The notes beneath the pieces were generated by a model, which searched no databases, was not told where the DNA came from, and saw nothing but the letters and a program-made list of their open reading frames with translations. Positions 58,301 to 64,000 of a stretch of 64,000 nt of DNA are shown one piece after another. Origin of the DNA: Pocillopora verrucosa (taxonomy: Eukaryota; Cnidaria; Anthozoa; Scleractinia; Pocilloporidae); assembly GCF_036669915.1 (NCBI RefSeq), contig NC_089319.1, forward strand, positions 22,548,524-22,612,523, in the 5' to 3' direction. A program made the translations under genes and the position numbers. Each line of letters starts with the position of its first letter. The first letter of the stretch is position 1.

Positions 58301-59142
58301 CTAGTCCTGAAACAGCGACCTACATTCAGAAACTAGAGAAGGAAAAACGAGACAAAGCAGCGGGACAGACACAGGACAACAGATCTTTTCTGGCAAAATA
58401 TGTAAGTTTTTTTTTTTTTTGCACAATGTTTTTGACAATGCACAAAACATCTCTTTTTCATTATGAATTAAGCTCTGACATACAAAGAATTCTACTATGT
58501 ATTGTATTCTATATATAAAAATGACACTTTTGATGCTGCTGATCCTAGTAGTATAGAGTCTTTGTAGGTTAGTGGTAGTGTCGGAGTGCTAATCTGAAGG
58601 TTTGAGGTAGGATTCCATATGAAAACACAGAATCTTTTTTTATTTCCCATCCTCATGACATGAGCTGGTCAGAAGTGCATTGGTAATCACTTCTGAACTA
58701 GTCAATCAGAACCAGCTGAAGAGCTATTCACCTGTGTGGTACATACACTAATATTTCTTGTTCTTACATATGAACATCTTATTTTATGTAAGAAAGGTTT
58801 GTTTTAAGGTTATATCAGGATACTACTGATAGATAAGCATGGTCTCTCCAATCCACTTAAATCTTTGGGGGAATCAAGCTACATGTTTGTGCAAGTAGTT
58901 TTGTTGTGAGCAGTGACAGACAATTAAGAAGACATGGAAATATCAGATAACTCATCGCAAGTCATTTGATTTTGGAATCTTTTGAGGAGTTACAAGTACC
59001 AGGAACCCTGGTCGGAAATATTTGTTCACCTAAATATTCAAATCCCTTTTTATTGCAGTGGATGTACATAGTACCTGTTGTTGTGTTAATGATGCTCACA
59101 TCCCAGCAGCCAGAGCAACAAGGAGAGGGAGGCAGTCAATAA
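55342..59142 (+). CDS. EMC10: ER membrane protein complex subunit 10
   Basis: Ten exons join in frame into 240 residues: 55342-55410, 55546-55609, 55775-55799, 56089-56179, 56746-56847, 57088-57145, 57364-57428, 58037-58104, 58305-58401, 59059-59142. Order: hydrophobic signal sequence (SPLLLFLQ), LEHCLTEG, FKPRGTIHVKSLKSSSG, the luminal beta-sandwich (NGYYRIRLRPK, ETITLSLDNAG, YGVGLIVPDGGC), then QKLEKEKRDKAAG, SFLAKYWMYIVPVVVLMML as the membrane anchor and a short Gly-rich tail. This matches metazoan EMC10, a luminal-facing subunit of the complex that inserts and stabilises membrane proteins. The length is near the vertebrate form (about 260). Exon 3 is only 25 nt. Confidence 0.93.
57672..57882 (+). 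mobile_element. 211 bp TTAA-flanked MITE, EMC10 intron 7
   Basis: Starts TTAACCCTTCAACTCCC and ends GGGAGTTAAAGGGTTAA, which are inverted repeats of about 17 bp with one mismatch. TTAA at both outer ends suits a piggyBac-like target preference. The left end continues with a motif (GAGTGACCAACAT, ATTTCTCCTTA) shared with 23336. Confidence 0.75.
58553..58680 (+). repeat. tRNA-derived SINE head, EMC10 intron 9
   Basis: TAGGTTAGTGGTAGTGTCGG and GTGCTAATCTGAAGG give the 5' half and anticodon region of a tRNA-like sequence. A degenerate B box and a T-rich stretch follow. Divergence is high. Confidence 0.5.
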
Positions 59143-60287
59143 ACACACTTAGAGTGAACAGTAACACCTAAAAGAACACTGAGCTCCAATTCACAACTGT
59201 TTTGGTTGCCATGGCTAGTGGAGAAATTTATTTTTTTTATCAACTAAATCTGAAGTGATTGACAACAAACTGGCAACCTGTGTTGGGTAGTCAAGTAGCT
59301 AGCTCCAACATTTCGTTAGTATCCTTGCTTTTTAAGGTTTAAAGTTGAAGTGAAATGTTATTAAATTCTCTGTCCTTTTCTTTTCATGATAACAACTTGG
59401 TTTTCTGATTGTTAGGCCTTAAGATATAACACAAACCCCAATAAAAATGATTGCTAGCTATATTGCTTACTTCTACGACAAGTGAAGTGGTCAGTGGTGC
59501 AGCACATCATGTGGGATTGAAAGAAAAAAAAATGTCTGGCATTACATTTTATACCCAGTAAGTATGTATTTCATGAACACATTAATTTTGGGGGCTATCA
59601 CTGGCTCATTACAAAGAAGATAGGCCATGTCTTATTTTTTCTTTCTATTAATTTTTTTCCTTTCTACTTTATCAACATTTATCAACAAATTAATGGTACG
59701 AGGAAGCAAAAGCCAATTGTTTGAGTTTATAATTTTTTTTATTCAGACCGTATTAGTACCACAGATCTAAGCTTTCACGGACAAGTTTTATCTTAGATTT
59801 GATCCACTTCTTCCTCTTTCTGACAAAGTACTTACTATAATCATACCCTTAATTTATTAACAACAAAAACGTTTGGTAATGATTTGTATGTTGTGACCAG
59901 CACATGAAAGTAAAACTGCTTGGTATCAACTTAACACAGTTGTTACTCAGGAAATGCCTATAGTTATTAGTTAGTTATCCTGGTTTGGTGCAGATGTTAC
60001 CTGATAATAAAAAAATATCCACTTTTATTTTGTAGCATATTACTTATAAATATGTATGTCTTATTCCCTTGAGATGATAAGAATCAGAATCTTTGATCAA
60101 ATGTTGCTCATATTGTAAGATAGTACTAAACCATTTATGATAAATTCATGCTTATTACAAGGATTTTTCTTACAGCCAAGGATTGACCACTAATACAACA
60201 GAGCCTTAAAAGTTGTGCTTCCTAAAATTAAACTAATTTACTAACAATATTGCTACTTTATCAAGAGACATCTGTTGATCTTGGTCA
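59143..60287. other. 3' UTR of EMC10 and convergent gene end
   Basis: The EMC10 3' UTR probably ends after AATAAA at 59440-59445. The rest lies between two convergent genes. A reverse-strand AATAAA at 60024-60029 could serve the ethanolamine kinase gene. No other gene is seen. Confidence 0.5.
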
Positions 60288-61287
60288 CTAATCATAAGAC
60301 AATGCCAAGAACTCCTCTTTTCTTCTGAAATACTCATTAAAGCGAGTTATTCCATACCTACACAAAACAAAAGAAAGGGGTTAATGTGAAAAATGTGGCA
60401 ATACAAGGCAAATCAGTGAAAGTCAAGACATTGTGCTCATTCCAGCATGGTTCTTGAAGGAAACTAAGGCTGAGTAGATAAATTCAAATTGTAAGGGTAA
60501 CACAAGTCTTCTGGCCCCTTGCTTGATTCCAGGGCCAGAGTTGATGCATACTTAGCTAAGTTGTCAAGTGAAAATTTTTTTATGTTTTGATTGCTAAGTT
60601 TCTCACTCCTAATTTTCTAAAATGTAACTTACCCTAAGAAATCAAAGTCAATAGCTGAGAAGTGTGCTTGCACCAAGGCCCACAATGACCAATAGAAATG
60701 AGCTGCCTGCAAAGCAACCAAGAAGAGAAGGTGAGGAAATACTGCTAGAACATTGATCAAAAAAACAACTAAGCTCTCACATGTATCCTAATAAGGATAG
60801 GGTCTATGAATTGTAAATTCTTCAGTTACATTCACTAAATATGTAAACCAGAGTAGCATAAAACCATGTCTGATTGTCCACCTGGTTGTCATGTGAACTT
60901 TAATATATTTTAAGTGCACTTTTATTAAATATTTCATTTAATAATAATTTCCACTCTAAAAAAGACTTTCTCAAACAGAAATCAAGTGTTAATCCATTCA
61001 AAGCCTTGCAATGATGTGTTGGAAACTTACCACAAAATTTAATTTTCACCACAGTATCAATAATTAGCACTTTTCATTCATCTTATTTATTCTTGTCATT
61101 GTATTCCCACCAAAAGCGTAGCTCCATTTTCTGCATATAAACCCACATACAACCCACAATTCTTCCAATCACTCTGACGAAGGGCTAATGCTTGAAACAT
61201 TAACCTTCAAACACTTCACAGTGGCTAATTTATGTTTTCAGCTCAGTTGTTAACACCAAATTACCTTGCTATACTCTCCCACCCACC

Positions 61288-61319
<32 letters not shown>

Positions 61320-63949
61320 CTTACCACAAAATATAATTTGGTTGTATCAACTTAGCTGATCACGTGGATTGGACACAGTTAAAGGGTTTCTAAAGGTGAT
61401 AGTTGTCTTGTGTTACCCCCTCTGATGCAGCACCATAGTTTCTTTTACTTAGAAACTTGCCCCTGTAACTCACAAAAGAGACACGTAAGTCATTTGACTA
61501 CAGTAATTTAACCTACCAGAGCAAAGTGATTGGCTTGCACATACAGCTTTTCTATTTCTGCATCAGAAATTTTAGGATTTGTCTCACCTAATTTGAAACA
61601 AAAAGAGGAAAATTGTTGAGTATATAAAAGAACCCCAACACTTTCTGTAATTCTTAATTGTTACTTTTTCATAAGATTATCGTCCACAATACTTAGACAA
61701 ACAATGATGTGGTGAAGTGCATTTAAAAGTGCTGTTACTGTTCCAAACTCATCCAGCTGATTTAACTTGGGAGAAAATATAATTTTAACACCCCAAGTGA
61801 TATTAATAATACTTATTTAAGAAAGGCAAGATGTGGAACGTAACACCCAAATTATATGTGAATATTGCAAACAGTTCACAAATATTAATCCTAAGAATTG
61901 TCATTATGATAATAAAGCTTGGCTGCCAGGGCAACAAAACACATTGAATAAAATGATCATATTTTTAAATATGGAATAATTAATACCTACAGAATGTGTG
62001 CGCATTAATTGTGACCAGTAACAAGAAAGGTATAATTTATCATACCTACACTAAACACATCTTGCATCTTGAACTAACATCCAAAGAATTATTTAAAAAT
62101 TTGGCATTAAAAAAATGTGGAAAAGATAAATAAATTAAATTCTTAAGAACATCTACACTGAGTTTGCTACAAGTTATTCATACCTCTTAATCTTGCAGCT
62201 TCTTCAAGATAAACAGCAATCCATTTTAACTGATGTTCTCTTTTGGGATATAAATTGTAATCAACCTCATCCACTCCTTGTGAAGATTAAAAAAATTACA
62301 ATGTCAGAGTTTTCATTAACCCTTTACACCAACATCAGTATGCATATCCTTCATACTGTTCTTTATACATTTCCTAAGCTTCTAAGAAGGAGAATTTGTT
62401 TAACAAGCAAGGGCTTTATTTTGTAAGGAGAAATTAGCCACTATGAGCGAAGGGTCCTTCACTGGAGAAATACATTGCCACTGAATTAATAAAAATATAT
62501 TGTATGGTGAAGATTTGTCAAAAACAAATTGGAAAACAACTACCATAAATGTCCATGTATAAGCCGCATCCTTAGATGAGCCGCACCCCCGATTTGGAAG
62601 CGTAGCATTTGGAAAAAAATAAAAACAATACAGTTGGAAATTTCAGTAGAGTTGTATTGCTACAAACAATCAAGGTTTCGAAACACCAACATAGAAGTTA
62701 TGGCTATCTTTCACATTTATCAAGTCTATAGAAAGTGACATAAGAAGTTTTATGAATATTAATTAGGTTTTTGAGAACTCCAAACACAGATGTAGCCATG
62801 GATAAGCTGCACCCTTGATTTTTGGCTTCAATTTTGTGAAAAAAGTGCGGCTTATACATGGATGTTTACGGTACTTTACAGGAAAATGCATAGCAATTAC
62901 AAAAGGGGAATTATACATCAGATCCCTATGGTTAAATACTGGTTACACAGGGGTTTCAAAATGTTTTGATTGCAGAAGTAGGTGTCAGACTGGGCAAAAG
63001 TAGGTGGCTGTGAGAAGTTCATTGAGGGCCAAAAGGTGATTATTTTGACCAGAGTAACCAGCAACACACCATCAAGTGGCCAGAGGAATTCTGGTGGTCA
63101 CTGGCATGTTTTGAAATACCCTGTTGTGGAGGTCACATGTAACATACCTGCATATTCACAGAAGTGATTTCCTATGTCGAAAGGCAAGAAGTTCATGCTG
63201 GCATACTCATAATCAATACTAAGAATAATATCTGCAATAAGTAAAATTAAATTACATATAAATAAATATAAAATCAAAGTCCAAAATGGATTTTGGCTGG
63301 CGATCACTTGATAAAGTAGAACAATCACTTCTGAGGTATTACAAAACTGTTCAAAATTGAAAATGCTATCTTTGCCACCTCACTTGAAATTTCAGCCAGC
63401 TGCCTAACTTCTTCACTTCAACCCTGTACTTCCATTACACTTATTTTTTTGCAATACTTTGTAAAAGTAAAAGAGATCTTTTGTCATAGCCTCGTCTTAA
63501 CACTTAGGGAGTTGGGAGAATTCTCCAAAATTATACGAACCCTCTGCTGTATCTTGAGTTTACGTAACTGTCCAAAAATGCTTTCAGCCCCCCTCTGGTT
63601 TAGATGAAGCTACAGGTATGTAACCTTGAATATTCTTATGTTCCTTGAAAATTGTGTTCTTTCTAACCATTTTAAGCATGCATGGTTACCAAGCATATCT
63701 AATTTGCACTTTTCCTTCTGACAAAGAGCCTTCATGAAAATAAGTACAATCAAGACAGTGTTAATTTATAAACCATAAAAAATCCAACAGTTTAATTTTG
63801 ACCCACCTTTATCTTTATTGTAAAGTAAATTTTTACAGAGCATGTCATTATGACAGAACACCACAGGACATTTGTGTTTTAGTAAAACACTCTTGAGGCT
63901 TTCAATCTCCTCCTTTAACTTAGCTTTGCTGGGAGCTTGCTGTTCAAAC
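60288..63949 (-). CDS. ethanolamine/choline kinase, 3' part (runs off right edge)
   Basis: Six exons on the reverse strand in frame, about 178 residues: 63807-63949, 63148-63231, 62184-62276, 61517-61587, 60633-60706, 60288-60357. The first holds Brenner's phosphotransferase motif as CHNDMLCKN. The second has SIDYEYASMNFLPFDIGNHFCEYAG, with the Asp of the metal-binding motif in IDYEYA. The others read GVDEVDYNLYP, TNPKISDAEIEKLYVQANHFAL, AAHFYWSLWALVQAHFSAIDFDFLG and YGITRFNEYFRRKEEF. This is the C-terminal lobe of the kinase that starts the Kennedy pathway for phosphatidylethanolamine or phosphatidylcholine. Choline versus ethanolamine preference cannot be decided from this part. The N-terminal half lies beyond 64000. 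Confidence 0.88.
61172..61335 (+). repeat. interspersed repeat in a kinase intron
   Basis: CTCTGACGAAGGGCTAATG, then GTGGCTAATTTATG and AGCTCAGTTGTTAACACC. Related to 25262-25335 and, inverted, to part of 13771-14300. Ends are approximate. Confidence 0.55.
62316..62430 (-). mobile_element. TTAA-type MITE fragment in a kinase intron
   Basis: Starts TTAACCCTTTACACC. Its reverse complement carries the GTTAAACAAATTCTCC and GCATACTGATGTTGG motifs shared with 43595-43765. It is the right-end part of the family, inserted in reverse. Confidence 0.6.
62541..62873. mobile_element. 333 bp MITE with long inverted repeats in a kinase intron
   Basis: The left end TACCATAAATGTCCATGTAT (continuing AAGCCGCA) and the right end (TGCGGCTTATACATGG then ATGTTTACGGTA) are inverted repeats of about 28 bp with two mismatches. 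TA at both outer edges suits a Tc1/mariner-type TA target. There is no ORF, so it is non-autonomous. Confidence 0.8.
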
Positions 63950-64000
63950 CTTTACAGAGAAACATATTGAAATATATATAACAAAGGAAATAAAAGAGAT

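Noticed and set aside
1..64000. CRISPR arrays, operons, prokaryotic or viral genes
   Set aside because: No regularly spaced direct repeats, no polycistronic layout, no reverse transcriptase, integrase or capsid-like ORFs; the window is ordinary metazoan DNA.

Overview
The window looks like nuclear DNA of an anthozoan cnidarian, probably a stony coral. Genes are intron-rich with GT-AG introns, the DNA is AT-rich, single-exon rhodopsin-family GPCRs sit in a local expansion, and one very large secreted mosaic gene uses modules familiar from coral skeletal-matrix and mesoglea proteins (TSP1, VWA, F5/8C, EGF, uromodulin-type D8C). The genus cannot be fixed from sequence alone.

Region 1 (about 1.9-15.5 kb) is a GPCR cluster shaped by a 6.4 kb direct tandem duplication. 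The ancestral order was GPCR-A (+), GPCR-B (+), GPCR-C (-). The duplication endpoints fell inside GPCR-A and GPCR-C, so there is now one full GPCR-A (1923-2903), one full GPCR-C (14546-15496), two full GPCR-B genes (4686-5708 and 11055-12077), a 5'-truncated GPCR-A (to 9266) and a 5'-truncated GPCR-C with two in-frame stops (7796-8474). The GPCR-B copy in the second unit has lost the conserved TM6 tryptophan.

Region 2 (15.5-20.7 kb) has no gene I can support. Region 3 (20741-45016, +) is one gene that I could follow through 41 coding exons with consistent reading phase: signal peptide, Cys-rich N-terminal module, TSP1-VWA-TSP1-VWA, two F5/8C domains, 17 EGF modules interspersed with five D8C domains and one FN2 domain, then two VWA domains, for a predicted 2,732 residues. 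The block of four EGF modules plus D8C has been triplicated inside the gene, the last two copies very recently. It is a soluble, secreted, multi-adhesive extracellular protein, with matrix or biomineral-associated function as an inference.

Region 4 (45.7-54 kb) is mostly non-coding with one intact melatonin-receptor-like GPCR (50548-51762, +). Region 5 (54-64 kb) holds housekeeping genes: SRFBP1/BUD22 (54017-55135, -) and EMC10 (55342-59142, +, ten exons) in a head-to-head pair sharing about 200 bp of promoter with two inverted YY1-like sites, followed by the 3' part of an ethanolamine/choline kinase gene (60288-63949, -) that runs off the right edge. Short non-autonomous elements (TTAA-type and TA-type MITEs, tRNA-derived SINE heads) lie in introns and spacers. 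All splice coordinates were read by eye from GT/AG sites, reading frame and domain continuity.
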